Shown here piece after piece: positions 33,991 to 45,315 of a stretch of 64,000 bases of DNA. Position 1 is the stretch's first letter. Each line of letters starts with the position of its first letter. Origin of the DNA: Delphinus delphis (Eukaryota; Chordata; Mammalia; Artiodactyla; Delphinidae); NCBI RefSeq assembly GCF_949987515.2, contig NC_082689.1, positions 103,206,957 to 103,270,956 on the forward strand. The letters run 5' to 3'. Below the pieces are notes generated by a model that saw only the letters and a list, made by a program, of their open reading frames with translations, was not told the DNA's origin and did no database searches. The translations under genes and the position numbers were made by a program.

Positions 33991-34149
33991 CCTTCCTCCT
34001 TCTTCCTCACCATGCCTACCCCAGATTCGATCAAGCACCAAAGACCTCTGAGTTCTCCCTCAGATGCTTCTGGGGTGTGTCCACTTATCCCTCCCTCCTC
34101 AGCATGGCCTGAGCCATAGCGACAGTGGCCTAGATGATGGCTCTGGCCT

Positions 34150-34560
34150 CTCGCTGCTCTCTCCCCCTTCAGTCTTGCCCCTTCCTTGCCATGCACCCAG
34201 AACAGCCAGAGTGGCCTCAGCTCTTGTCACTTTCCTTGTTTCAAACACTTCAACAATCACCCACTGCCATTACAAGGAAGTCCCCACTCCCAGCCCCGAC
34301 ATAAGGGGCCCTGGTCATCCAGCCTTTGAATCACCACTTGCCACAAAGCCCAAATCTACTCTCCAGCCTGAGGCATTTCATTCAGTCCCTCAGGACAGCT
34401 GTGGCCATTCATGCCCATTTCCTCTGAGTCCCGCACGCCTGGATTCAGCCAGCACGATGGCAGTCAGCACAGTTCAGCACACGGCCTCTCTCTGCTCTGA
34501 CAGCAGGAGCTATGTCTTGCCCTATTCCTACTGTTGAGCACAGGGCATGGCACACAGTAT
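34150..34560 (+). repeat. L2 LINE fragment
   Basis: Typical L2 3' text: CACTTTCCTTGTTTCAAACA, CCCCGACATAAGGGGCC, then GGAGCTATGTCTTGCCCTAT and GCATGGCACACAGTA. Confidence 0.55.
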
Positions 34561-36545
34561 ATATATTTCTATACGTTTTTAAATGTGTATGCTTAGGGAA
34601 AGAAATTGGAAGGAAACACACCAAAATGTCTCTGCTTGGCAGCAGAATTGTGATGGCTTTTTCTTTTCTTTTTTATATTTTTCCATGATTTGGTGGTTGT
34701 CTGCCATGAGTATATATTTATAAGCAGAAAAGAAATTGTCACTTAAAGTAAACAATAAAAGTGCAATATGATCATCAAAGAGTCCAGAATCTTCTCCTTC
34801 CTGAGGTCAGACTTTCCGTCCCAGGCTCTCTGTGCGTCACTGTGTGTCGCTGGTGCACAAGCACTTGGGAGGACAGGGGTACAGAGTCCAGAGAATACCT
34901 TTGCTGTGTGGCTGTGAACAGAAAGGGGGCTGCAGCTGGAGCGAGACAGGTGGGGTGCAGGGGAGGACTTTATTTTTTATAAAAAGATAAAGTCCTGTTT
35001 GTAAGCTGATGGGAATGACCCAGTAGAAAGGGAGAAATTAATAATTCAGGAGGGAGGACACAATTTCAGGAGCCAGGTCCTTACGAGGACTAGAGGGTTC
35101 TGAGCAATGGTTGGGGGTGGGAATCCCCAACAGGAAAGAAGGGGAAAATCTGAATAAAGATGCAGAAGCTGGTGGGTTTGGTGGTGGCAAGATAAGGGAC
35201 AAGGGAGTTCTCATCTGATTGTTTCTGTTCTTTCAGAGGGCACAAGCCAAGGTCAGCAGCTGAGCGGGCTCAGGGGAAGAATGGGTGCTGGGGGCATCAA
35301 GGGAGACAGATCTGAAGCTGGGGTGGGGTGGACTGCACTGCCGCCTTTACTGGAAATGCTAGGAGTCATCGGGCGACCGTCATTGAGGGTTCCCTCTGTG
35401 CCAGGCACACATTCTCACTTATCTTCAGAATACCTGCAAGGTAAGAATTCCTGGGACCGCTGTGCATATGAGGAGCTGTGGCTTCAAGCTCACACAGCTA
35501 GCAAGAGGCAGAGGCCGGACTTGAACCACGTACGGCTGATGCCAGAGACGAGTGGCCCTCCGCACGCACCCCCTGCTGGACGCGCCCTCGCTGAGTCTTG
35601 GTGTCCTGTCTCCCCTTCTAATCCTCTGGGCACCTCTTCATCCCAGCGCTCACTTCCTGATCAAGTCCGTTCCCTGCAGGACCAGCAAATTTGGGGGCTC
35701 TAATACGTGAATGAGTGTCGAAGGTTTAACGTCCTACCAGAAGAGTTTGGGGGGGGGGTTCTTCACGAGGGCCCCCTCTGTACTTAATCCAGTGCGGCTT
35801 CTCCTTCCACCTGCCACAATGCTGCTCCCAGCCTCACCGCCTCACACTTGTATTTGCCCCTGTAATCTGGCCTCTACCTGTCCCTTCTGTGTGTGAGGCG
35901 CTGTGCTGGGAGCCGCTGACACAAAGATTTAAGACCCATTTCCTGACCCCTGAGGCCAGGGTTCACGGAGGAAACCATGAGTGAACACATCAGCACAGAG
36001 TGATGGGCTGGCCTGGCCCAGGAATGTGGGAGCCAGAGGGGTCTCTGCTCTGAACGCCCCCAGGCCAAGGGCCAGGCTGGGATCCCTTCCCTACCAGCTC
36101 CCCAAATCTCTATGGTAACATCTTAAAGAAACAGCTGCATGGTATCTCCCCTCATATATACTCAAAATCATACCAAATAGCAAATGAAATTTGCATGTGT
36201 GTTAAAATGAATGTTAAAATGGCATCTTCCTGGATTCTCTGATTGGAGTCCTCTCATAAGCTGATGGGAGCTCTTCTCTGGCCCTCGGCCCCTTTTTGTC
36301 TGGGTCTGGGAAGAACACAGCGGGTGCACTGTGGAGCACAGGAGGTGCTTGGTACCACAGGCTTGGCGACGCTCCAGGAACTCGGTAAACACTGGGCGAT
36401 GACTGACCTTTGCAGGCGGTGGCAGGGCTGCGACCGGAGAACCGTCTGGGGAAGCGTGGGTTTCAAGCCTCCTGCCCCACAAACATAACCTGGCCGCCTG
36501 CCCCTCCGCGTGATCTGTTGGACCCCGCTTCTGCTCAGGGCACAA
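34561..36545. other. Intergenic, no gene recognised
   Basis: A MIR-like antisense piece (CTCACTTATCTTCAGAATAC, CTCACACAGCTAGCAAGAG) lies at about 35380-35560, and an ancient unclassified repeat piece at about 35885-36045. Nothing else is supportable. Confidence 0.45.
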
Positions 36546-36740
36546 GGCCTGGGGGGCATTTACCTGCAAACCCCCGGCGGCTGGTGAGGCCGCCTTCTCG
36601 CTGAGGACACGAGGGGGCGCTGCAGGCCGTGCTCAGCCCGCCAGGAGCCGGCCTCGGTCTCTGCCCGGCGCCGCCGGGGCCGGACCTAGAAAGACTGGTC
36701 CAGGCTCCAGGGCCGGATCCAGCGCACCGCTCAGAAGAAA
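36546..36740. promoter_or_regulatory. Small CpG-rich patch
   Basis: About 195 bases dense in CpG (GCGGCTGGTGAGGCCGCC, CGGCGCCGCCGGGGCCGG) stand out from CpG-poor surroundings. It is too short for a classical CpG island and no gene start is visible. It could be a small enhancer or insulator-type element that stays unmethylated. Confidence 0.4.
36607..36621 (+). promoter_or_regulatory. CTCF-like binding motif
   Basis: ACACGAGGGGGCGCT matches 13 of 15 positions of the consensus CCASYAGRKGGCRSY by eye, including the AGGGGGCGC core. Occupancy cannot be judged from sequence alone. Confidence 0.5.
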
Positions 36741-36899
36741 TCCACCCACTTCATCTGTGCCCAGTCCGGGCCTCCGCGAAACTCTCTCCTCGTTCTCTCT
36801 CCCTGATGCGCAGTAACAACCAATCTACCGCTGACCCTGGACAGAAGCCGTTCAAAAGGGGCCGTTCAGGGGGTCCTTAGGATGTTGGGAAACTCCCAT

Positions 36900-37085
36900 T
36901 CACGAAGCACCCACTGTGAACTGGTACTGGGTGAGGTTCTTTAAATACGTTAATTCTTCAGAACAGTCTCATGAGATGCTATAGCTCCCATTTTACTGAG
37001 ACGCTCAGAGAGGTTAGGTTATTTGCCCAGGGTCACCAGCAAGCTGGTATGCAGCAGGGCTAATGGTCCAAACCCAAGGCTGACC
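36900..37085 (-). repeat. MIR SINE fragment
   Basis: Antisense MIR: GAACAGTCTCATGAGATGCT, CCATTTTACTGAGACGCTCA, then GCCCAGGGTCACCAGCAAG. Confidence 0.6.
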
Positions 37086-37224
37086 CGAAGTCCATGTCCT
37101 TCCCCATCCCTGCCAGTGCCTTCCCATACCCACACCCCAGGGTAAAGAACCTGGGCAGGAGGAGGGGCTACCACAGCAGGTTTGATGGAAGGATTTCTGA
37201 AGAGCTTGGGGGAGACAGAGCTCT

Positions 37225-37400
37225 ACAGCAGAAAAAGCACCAAACTAGTCAGGGGACCTGAGTCCTAGTCTCTACTCAGTCAAATATTAGCTGGTGATCT
37301 CCAGCCAGGTCCTTCCCCTCCAGCGCCCATTTCCTTGTTTGGAAAATGTGGCATGGAACTAAGTCATTCCCAAGGCCCCCGGCATCTCCAACCGTTTGTG
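37225..37400 (+). repeat. MIR SINE fragment
   Basis: Sense MIR: GGGGACCTGAGTCCTAGTCT, GCCAGGTCCTTCCCCTCC, then CCTTGTTTGGAAAATGTGG. Confidence 0.5.
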
Positions 37401-39055
37401 CACGGAGGACTCCCCGACTTTGGGCTTCCTCCAAGGGCCGGCCAGAGAGGTCAGAAAAAAGCCAAGAGGGAGCCCTTATGCAAACAGTCTCGGGGTTATG
37501 CCATCTGTGAAGTGAGGTCCGGGTACCAGAGGACCAGAGCCCCTGAAAAGTTGCCCCACCCCAGGCCTGCCTGAGGGTGGCCAGTGGTCTGGGAAGACAG
37601 GGGACCACATACCCACACCAGCAGGTGCTCACCCAGGGTCTCAGTGAGCCCCACGGCCGCTGGCATCAGGCGGTGCTCCCAGCACTCGACAGCCCACCTT
37701 TTCCTTGCCGGGAGCTGTCTCTCTCCTCCGGCTCTTTCTGCTGTGAACGTGTTGGGTTTAATTCTGTTCCAACATACCCCGAGCAGGCATATTGTACGTG
37801 TCATACCCTGCGACAGCTGTGGGACATGGGGACCGAGGCGACCTGCAGCCAGACCTTCAAGAGTTCTCAGTCCAGCTGGGGAGTCAGAACCATCAACAGA
37901 CATCTAGGCCATCCAATATGGGGTCCAGGGAGACCCAGAGGAGGATGGTGAACTGCTGGGGGTGCTAGAGATCCTGGGCGGCTTCCTGAAAGAGTTCCCC
38001 CGGTGCTGGGAGGATAAGGAAAGTCAGCTAGGGGAGTGAGGGCAGAGGGAAGATGCTCTAGAGAGAGGGAGCTGGACATTTAGGGGACAAGAGCGGTGAG
38101 GAGACTGGCACAGCAGCCCAGCTGAGAGAGGACGAGGCCTGGAACAGGCGCAAGGGGCACGGGATGGGCCCCTCAGTGCCTGGAAAGGAGGGTGGACTCC
38201 AGCCTGATTCCTGGGTTCCTGGCTCGGGTACCCAGGAGTGTAGTTGTGCTATTCGTCAAACGGAGGGCAGTTTCAGGGAGAGAGAAGCTTGGGTTTGACC
38301 TCTGGGAACCCCTGAGGAGCTGTGCAATTGGCATGAACAGGAGGGCCCACTGGGGCTTCCTGGACCTGCTGAGGGGGATGTCCCAGGGCACCCGAAGTGT
38401 GGAGAGTTCTCAGAGGCAATTAAAGCGATTCTGTGATGCTGATTGTGGTCCCTGCTGTTATTGATAAAAGAGGCTGCAATTAATTAAAAATGAGCCTCCT
38501 TCCCTGGTGAGTGGCATTTACAGATGCTCCCCGGAGCACCTGAGGGCTCTTCATCTCCTGGATGAATGGACATGCCTCCCCCTGAGGTTCCTGGCTGACG
38601 GCTAAATCCCCACCAGACACGGGGCCGAGGGGTCACTGCTTACATCAGTTTGCCCAGAGAGCCCTTCCCGCCCCCATCCATACAGGAACCCTCCTAGGTT
38701 AGCTCAATCGCAGATGAAACATGCGGGCCAAGGATAGCTTCGGCCTGAGGCAAAACCACCGCCAAAGCCCGCAGGCCTCTCAGGCTTACCTGTGGCAGGT
38801 AACTGGGTGGGTACGCTCACTTAACAAAGGTACATCTGTGCCAGGCACTGTGCCAGGTACTGGGGATCATGATTCAGGACCCCATGGATTTCACAGTCTA
38901 GTGGATGAGACAGAGACAGCAGCGGACAACTTCAATAGGACACGACACACAAGGTCAGAGGGGTTGGGACATGAACGCCCAGAGGAAGGGCATTTGACAA
39001 GACTTGAAGGAGGCAAGGAAGTAGGCATCCTGTGTCCTCCTATCATTACTTTCTG
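37401..39055. other. Intergenic, only ancient repeat traces
   Basis: Pieces of an ancient unclassified repeat occur near 37770-38130 and 38830-39020 (GTGCCAGGCACTGTGCCAGG, CACAGTCTAGTGGATGAGAC). Related text is seen at 8030-8640, 35885-36045 and 48170-48450. No gene recognised. Confidence 0.4.
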
Positions 39056-39059
39056 ATGA

Positions 39060-39270
39060 CATTATAAGCCTTTCCCTTTTTATTGAGCACCTATTATATG
39101 CCAGTCCCCTGAGATGGAGATGGTACCTCTCTAATCTCTACCACCACCTTGAAAGTACTGTATAGAGGGAGAAACCAAGGCTCAGAGAAGGTAATTGACT
39201 TATTCTAGGACACACAGCTGGGGAAGAGCAGAAATGGGATTCAAACCCGAGGGTATCTGCCTCCAAGGCC
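39060..39270 (-). repeat. MIR SINE fragment
   Basis: Antisense MIR: TTGAGCACCTATTATATGCC, AAACCAAGGCTCAGAGAAGG, CACACAGCTGGGGAAGAG. Confidence 0.6.
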
Positions 39271-39609
39271 CAAACTCTCCACCCCAGGAAGCTATGGACT
39301 CCAGCCCTTTGCAGGCTCCGTCCCACAGGAGGCTCTACAGGTAGAGTAGAGAAATGGAAGAATATATAACCAAGCCCTGAGCTGAGGCCTAGAAAGAAAT
39401 GTAGAGAAACCAGAAAGTCTGACCTGCAAGGATCATTGGAGACCATGACTCAGCTGGATTCCTTCATTTTAGAGGCAGGTGATGGAGATCGAGAGGCCCT
39501 GTGATGGCCACAGGACACAGCGGGTCGACTGCTGAGCTGGATTAGAACCCAAGGCCCCTGGTCCCTAAGTCAGGGTTCCCCCCACTCATCAAGCTGTACT
39601 GCTCACCGT

Positions 39610-39649
<40 letters not shown>

Positions 39650-40289
39650 TATCCAAATTAGTGATTCATTCTAACTCTGGCCAAGACCCTACTGATGTTT
39701 TGGCATTTCAAAGAAATAGAAACTACTCAGAACAAGCTCCTGTCCTGGCTGTATCTTGAGGCAAGGTGGTGGGGCTAGCTGTGGGTGGGAACATCTCAGG
39801 CATCTTGCAGGGGGTCTTCCTAAGGGCTTCCATGAACAATATGCAGTGAGAAAAGGATTTCACAAAATAGAGAAACAACGTGATACAGAGGGATGATCAG
39901 AGAGACTTCCCGTCCTGGCCATTTTTGGGGGAAAAATTCAATGATGTTTCTCACATGTGGCCTTGGGCCAACTGCTCAAGTATTGTCTTAATATATAATT
40001 TTATTTAAAATCTATTCTAAACTATTTTATATAGTATAAAATATAATACATGAACTTAATAGAAAAGTTCATAAAGTACTTGAAAACATAAACTAGATAA
40101 TAGCAGCCTTCCTTTCTATATTGAACCCCCCAAGTGTACTTGAAAGTGTATATCTTCCTCCCAAGTGTACTTGAAACTCAACAGTCAACAGAGTCATGAT
40201 TTTCACCCAAAGACCTGCTCCTGCATTTCTTATCTCACCTGATAGAACAATCAATCACATAGTGTCTCAAGACGGAAATGGTTACTAGT
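39271..40289. other. Intergenic, one microsatellite
   Basis: Holds a second antisense MIR-like trace around 39460-39600 and the (CA)n repeat. The rest is unassigned, with an AT-rich segment near 39990-40080. Confidence 0.4.
39612..39647 (+). repeat. (AC)n microsatellite
   Basis: About 18 uninterrupted AC units. Confidence 0.97.
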
Positions 40290-41070
40290 TTCACATGGTT
40301 ACTTCCAAAATAAAATTTAGTATAATCCATATACAGTGTATATGCTTTTGATCAGCGTGATGTCCTAATGAGAGACACCCTGTTCTCTACTGAGCTGGTT
40401 TCACTTCTAGTTCATCCTTCCTAATGGCTACGCGATATTCCACAGTCTGGACATAGCCTAAATTATGTATCCAGTCCCCAGCTGATGAATATTAGGTCGT
40501 GTGTCGTCTTTGCCGCTTGTGAGCATCCTTCCTGGTCCACCTTGGTGTCTACGCAAGACACCTATAGAGCTCATTCCTAGGGATGGAATTTCCAGGTCAA
40601 ATGGGATATGTATTTTAAATGTTGACATGGTCCTAAATTACCTTCCAAAAAGGCTGTACCAGTTAACTGGTACCAGTAGTAAGTAGCTGTCTATTTTCCC
40701 CACACTCCTCATGGCACTGGGTAGTAATGAGCCTTTTAATATTTACCAACCTGAGATGTGGTTAATGAAGTTTTGAATTACACTTCTTTCATTATGAGTT
40801 AGGTTGAGAATACTTGCATATCAGCTTTCATTTTTAAGAACTTCCTGTTCACATCTGCTCCTCCGGGGTCTGTCTCTCAGTGATTCTTGCAATGTCAATG
40901 AAGGAAATTAGTCTTTTGTCTGTCAAATACCTTTACAGTTTGTCCTGAAGATTTTTTTCCCTTGTACTAAAGCTTTTAATTTTTTGTGGAGTCAAATTTA
41001 TCGATCTTTTCCTTTGTGGCTTCAGGGTTAAACTGTTAGTTAAATATTTTATAGCTAGTTTCAGTTTTCA
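40290..41070 (-). repeat. Old L1 (L1M-type) fragment
   Basis: Antisense L1 3' region text: CCTTCCTAATGGCTACGCGA, CCCCAGCTGATGAATATTAG, CTGTACCAGTTAACTGGTAC, and near the end CTAAAGCTTTTAATTTTTTG. Heavily decayed. Confidence 0.6.
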
Positions 41071-41173
41071 ACCGACTAGAACATACGGTGCCTTAACAGC
41101 ATTGCCTGCAGATTCTAAGGTGATGCCTTGTGCTTGGCAGGCATGTCTTAAGTATTTACTGACTAGGTAGATG

Positions 41174-41191
41174 GATTATAGATAAATAGAT

Positions 41192-41225
<34 letters not shown>

Positions 41226-41239
41226 CAGATAGATAGATA
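41174..41239 (+). repeat. (GATA)n microsatellite
   Basis: Around fifteen GATA units with a few interruptions (AATA, GACA). Confidence 0.95.
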
Positions 41240-43084
41240 CTGGAGGTATTTGCGTTAATCATTGCCTCCTTTCAAAAAATGTTTTTTAAATTCAAAATGC
41301 ACTATGTACTTTTTGAAACATTTCTCCCCCTGATTTTCTCAACCTTTTTTGGAGTCTCACCCCACTTTGTCTCCCTGACCCCTCCTCCACCTTCCTCCCT
41401 GGCTTCTTTCTCTCTGCCTGTGGCTTAAAACTGGACCTTCACTCTCTCTCTTCACTGGCCACACGCTCCCTAGCAGGGATGATGCCAAGGGGTGCCTGAG
41501 GGTGGTTACCCTCTAACTCCATCTGCTTCCTCCCAAAGCACCCTCCAAAGCAGATGAAGAAGAACGTGGAGAGGAAAAAGGTGAGTGAGGTGCATGTTTT
41601 CTCATCCTCCAGTAGAGCTTGACTGAACACACCTTAGAAAACCTCGCTGCTTCTACTGATGTACCCTAAGCCAGAGCGGCGTGCTGTACACGTGCACACG
41701 GCCTCTCCCCTCTCAGCAGTGCGGCTGCTCTGTCCCTCCTGGACGTCACCCCTGCTGCCTGGGCCACTTTCCGACCGCTGCAGCTTCACCACCCTCTGGG
41801 TGCCCCACGAGTGCCTCCACTGCACGGTCCCACACCAGGACCTTCTCACCATATCGCTTCTCTCACTGCAAGTTGCTGTCGTCCCTGCAGTCTCTTAGAC
41901 AGGCAACAGTTGCCGGAGCGAGCACTCCAGGTCCCCCAGTCCTTTCAATTCTGTCACAAGTCATCCTCAGATCCTCTCCCTCTTCCCTGGCAGCCACTGT
42001 CTTATCCGGATCTTTGTACTCTCTCCCCTGAACCAGCCTCCAGTTAGCTGCCTGTCTCAATCCTCAGCCCATCCAATCTCTGGGCCGGCTGCAGCCCAAA
42101 GGCGTCTCTGACTTCATAATTCCATGGGGCAAAACTCCAGCCCAGAACCAGGCAGAGAGTGGGCAGCTGACAAAGGTTTGTGGGTCTGAAGTGAGACGGG
42201 GGATCTTAAGAGATGGGGCTCCAGCACATCCCCCAGGGGTATCTCCAAGCTCTCCTCCCAGGCCCTGATTCAGAACCTGCACACAGTGGTTTCCTACATC
42301 TATGTGTTGAATGAATGAATGAATGAATGAAATGGAGAATACCTAGCTGTTGTCTGCCCTGCCTCTACTTTCCTTCAGATCCCACCTCCTCACTCTGCCG
42401 CTGCCTCAGCCTGAAGTTTCTGAGCACCCTTGGCCCTCCAGCAGTCCTCCCAGGGTGGGGCATCCGATGCTTCAAGTTTGCATACAACCCCGTCCTGTCC
42501 CAGGGCGCCTGGGAGGGGAGGTCATGGAGGAAGATGATGGGGGCAGAGCTTTGGGGAAGTGATGGAGGCTGCAGGTAAGACACAGAAGGTATCGTTTCTA
42601 TCTTTTCCTTAGCTAGATTCTTTTTTAATTGAAAAGTTATTTTCACAAACAGTAAAACAGGAAAGGACTATGATGGGCTATATTATGAAGAGTTAAGTCT
42701 CACCCTCACTCAAACCCTAGCTCTCGATCACGGTCTCAGTTAGTGGTTTCTTGTGTATAGTTTCAAATATGGTCTATACCTGTAGAAGCACACGTGCTTT
42801 TCTTTCTACACAGTTGTCAGCTTACTCTTCATCCTGCTCTGGTGTCACCTCTTCACTCAGCAAGGTGTCTGGGAGACGGATCCCAGCTCTACTGTTTAGG
42901 TCTTCGGCAGACTAGGACTTCACTAAGTGGGTGCATCATAACTAGTTGAACTCGTCCACTACTGAATGGTCAGGCTTTTCTTTGCTAAGTTCTTTGTTGT
43001 TACAAGTAATGCTGCCATGAATCTCTTTGTGTATAAATATCACTGGAATATTAACTTCACAAGGCTGTGCTGCAGACAGAGCAA
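41240..43084. other. Intergenic, no gene recognised
   Basis: Contains a short (GAAT)n run at 42308-42330 and L1-like antisense text near 42620-43030 (GTGTATAGTTTCAAATATGG, AGTTCTTTGTTGTTACAAG). GC-rich open frames at 41.6-42.6 kb on both strands show no family signature. Confidence 0.45.
42308..42330 (+). repeat. (GAAT)n short tandem repeat
   Basis: Five to six TGAA units, probably the end of an L2 or MIR (AATGAATGAATG tail). Confidence 0.9.
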
Positions 43085-43500
43085 CAGTTCCCAAAGAGGC
43101 CCACATCCTAATGCCCAGGACCCGTGACTATGTTCGTTTCTGTAGCGAAAGGGACTTCACAGATGTGATTTAAATTAAAGATCTGGGGATTGGAAGATCA
43201 TCCTGGATTATCCCCACGGGCCCTAAATGTAATCACAGGGTCCTCATAAGAGGAAAGCAGGAAGGCCAGAGTCAGAGAAAGGATGAGGGGCCATAAGCCA
43301 AGGAGTGCACGAGGCCTCTACAAGCTGGGAAATCAAGGAAATGCATCCTCCCCTAGAGCCTCCGGAAGGAGCTCAACCTTGCCGAAACCTTGATTGTAGG
43401 ACTTCTGACCTCCATAACTGTAAGATGATAAATCCATATTGTTCTGAGTCACTCGGTTTATGATAATTTGTTACAGCAGCAATAGGAAACTAATCCAGGC
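43085..43500 (+). mobile_element. MLT1-type MaLR LTR, nearly complete
   Basis: Text follows an MLT1 LTR: CCCACATCCTAATGCCCAGG, GGACTTCACAGATGTGATTT, GGGTCCTCATAAGAGGAAAG and AATTTGTTACAGCAGCAATA. It is a non-coding relic of an endogenous-retrovirus-like element. Confidence 0.75.
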
Positions 43501-43639
43501 ATAGCTGTGCTTTGCCCTCCCCTCACTGCATGCCAATGCTAAGAACAGTGCCTACAGCAGGAGTTTACTGCAGATTTGTTGACTGAACAGAGGTGCACAT
43601 GTAATTACAACTGTAAAATAGCTTCTGGCCGTGGCATTG

Positions 43640-44222
43640 TCCTCTCAAAGGGAATAAGCATTTAAAATACCAGTAAATCTGTCAAACCGCTGTCCCAAGA
43701 GGCTGCACCATCTTACATCCCCATTAACAGTGCGTGACTGTCTTCCTCCCTATCCTGTTGTCTGACTGTATATTGTCATCATTATTTTGCCAATATAATT
43801 GTGAAAATGGCATCTCATTGTTTTGATGTGCATTTTTTAATAATGAGTGAGTCTGAGCTGCTTTTCATATGTTTATTGACTGTTTGTACTTCCCTTCTTG
43901 GAAACTGCCTTACGTGTTCATTCCCTACTTTTTTTTTTTTTTTTACATCTTTGTTGGAGTATAATTGCTTTACAATGGTGTGTTAGTTTCTGCTTTATAA
44001 CAAAGTGAATCAGTTATACATATACATATGTTCCCCTATCTCTTCCCTCTTGCGTCTCCCTCCCTCCCACCCTCCCTATTTTTTAATTGAGTTATTACCC
44101 TTTTTCACTAGTTTGTAAGAGCTCTTCGTATTGCGTGGATATGAATATGTAAATAGATTCCCTTGGTTTGTCCTTTTACTTTGTTCATGGTCTTTTTTGC
44201 CACGGAGAAAATTTTAATTTGA
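43640..44222 (-). repeat. Old L1 fragment split by a younger L1 end
   Basis: Antisense old L1: TCTTACATCCCCATTAACAG, GGCATCTCATTGTTTTGATG, then after the younger insertion GAGCTCTTCGTATTGCGTGG and CTTTACTTTGTTCATGGTC. Confidence 0.6.
43928..44085 (-). mobile_element. Young L1 3' end, antisense, severely truncated
   Basis: T tail followed by CATCTTTGTTGGAGTATAAT, GTGTTAGTTTCTGCTTTATA and CCCCTATCTCTTCCCTCTTG. This is the reverse complement of the 3' UTR seen at 5100-5280. It sits inside older L1 sequence. Confidence 0.85.
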
Positions 44223-44504
44223 CAAAGGCATGAATGAGGTGCTCAGCCTAGTTTGGCAGAGAGGAGAGGGGAGATCATTCTGTTGCACCTGACAGGAGCA
44301 AAGGCTCGGAGATAAGAAAGAACAAGGGAGATTAATATGACTGGAGCAGTTAGGGGAGACAAGGATTGATGAGGTGCGTGTTGTCAGGACTGGGGGTGGG
44401 GGAGCAGACAGGAAAGCAACAGCAGAGACCGCCGAAAGCCGATGGGGGATTTGGATTATCCACTGCTTATAGGCAGGGCTACAGGCAAGAGAATCATCTT
44501 TTTA

Positions 44505-45055
44505 AGAAATTCCTAATCGTGCACCAGGTACTATGTTAAGTATTTAAAACACTTTATCCTACTCCATCTCCACAGCCCTGGGAGGTAACACTACAACTCC
44601 CATTTAAAAACTGTAGAGGACTTCCCTGGTGGCGCAGTGGTTAAGAATCCACCTGCCAGTGCGGGGGACACGGGTTCGAGCCCTGGTCCGGGAAGATCCC
44701 ACGTGCCGCGGAGCAACTAAGCCCGTGCGCCACAACTACTGAGCCCACGTGCTGCAACTACTGAAGCCTGTGTGCCTAGAGCCCGTGCTCCGCAACAAGA
44801 GAAGCCACAGCAATGAGAAGCCTGCGCGCTGCAACGAAGAGTAACCCACCGCTTGCTGCAACTGGAGAAAGCGTTTGTGCAGCAACGAAGACCCCAATGC
44901 AGCCAAAAATAAATAAACAAATAAATAAATTTTTTTAGAAAAACAAAAAACTGGAGAAATGAAGGTCCAGGAGAGGTTAGAAAATTTCCCAAGGTCACAC
45001 AGCTAGTAAAGAACAGAGAACCTGCCTGACCTGCAAGTCCACAGTCTCAATTACT
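44505..45055 (-). repeat. MIR SINE split by a CHR SINE
   Basis: The left part (GTGCACCAGGTACTATGTTA, CCACAGCCCTGGGAGGTAAC) and right part (GAAATGAAGGTCCAGGAGAG, AAGGTCACACAGCTAGTAAA) read as one antisense MIR when the insertion at 44619-44949 is ignored. Confidence 0.6.
44619..44949 (+). mobile_element. Long-form CHR SINE (CHR-1-like)
   Basis: Starts GACTTCCCTGGTGGCGCAGT and carries the extra CAACTACTGAGCCCACGTGC and GCAACGAAGACCCCAATGC segments absent from CHR-2. It ends in an (AAAT)n tail. The imperfect target-site duplication AAAAACTGTAGAG / AAAAACTGGAGAA lies at 44606-44618 and 44946-44958. Confidence 0.88.
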
Positions 45056-45059
45056 GCAT

Positions 45060-45200
45060 TTGTGACAGTCCGAAGAGGCAGAGTCCTATCCCATTTACGG
45101 AATCAGAAACTGAATCTCAGAGAGGTTAATTAACTTATTCAAGGTCAAACAGCTTGTAGGTGGAGGAGCTAGGATTTGGAGTCAGATCACTGCTCCCTCT
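45060..45200 (-). repeat. MIR SINE fragment
   Basis: Antisense MIR: CCCATTTACGGAATCAGAAA, CTCAGAGAGGTTAATTAACT, GGTCAAACAGCTTGTAGG. Confidence 0.6.
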
Positions 45201-45204
45201 TCAT

Positions 45205-45315
45205 GCATTCTCTGAGCACCGGAGCCCCCAGAGATTCTGATTTCACTGGTCTGGTGTGGGACCAGGACATCACCAGGTTACTCCAATGTGCATCCAGGTT
45301 GGGCACTCCTGCCCT
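45205..45315 (+). repeat. MER5A-type hAT MITE fragment
   Basis: CCCCAGAGATTCTGATTTCA, GGTCTGGTGTGGGACC and CTCCAATGTGCATCCAGGTT match a MER5A half-element. Confidence 0.6.
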
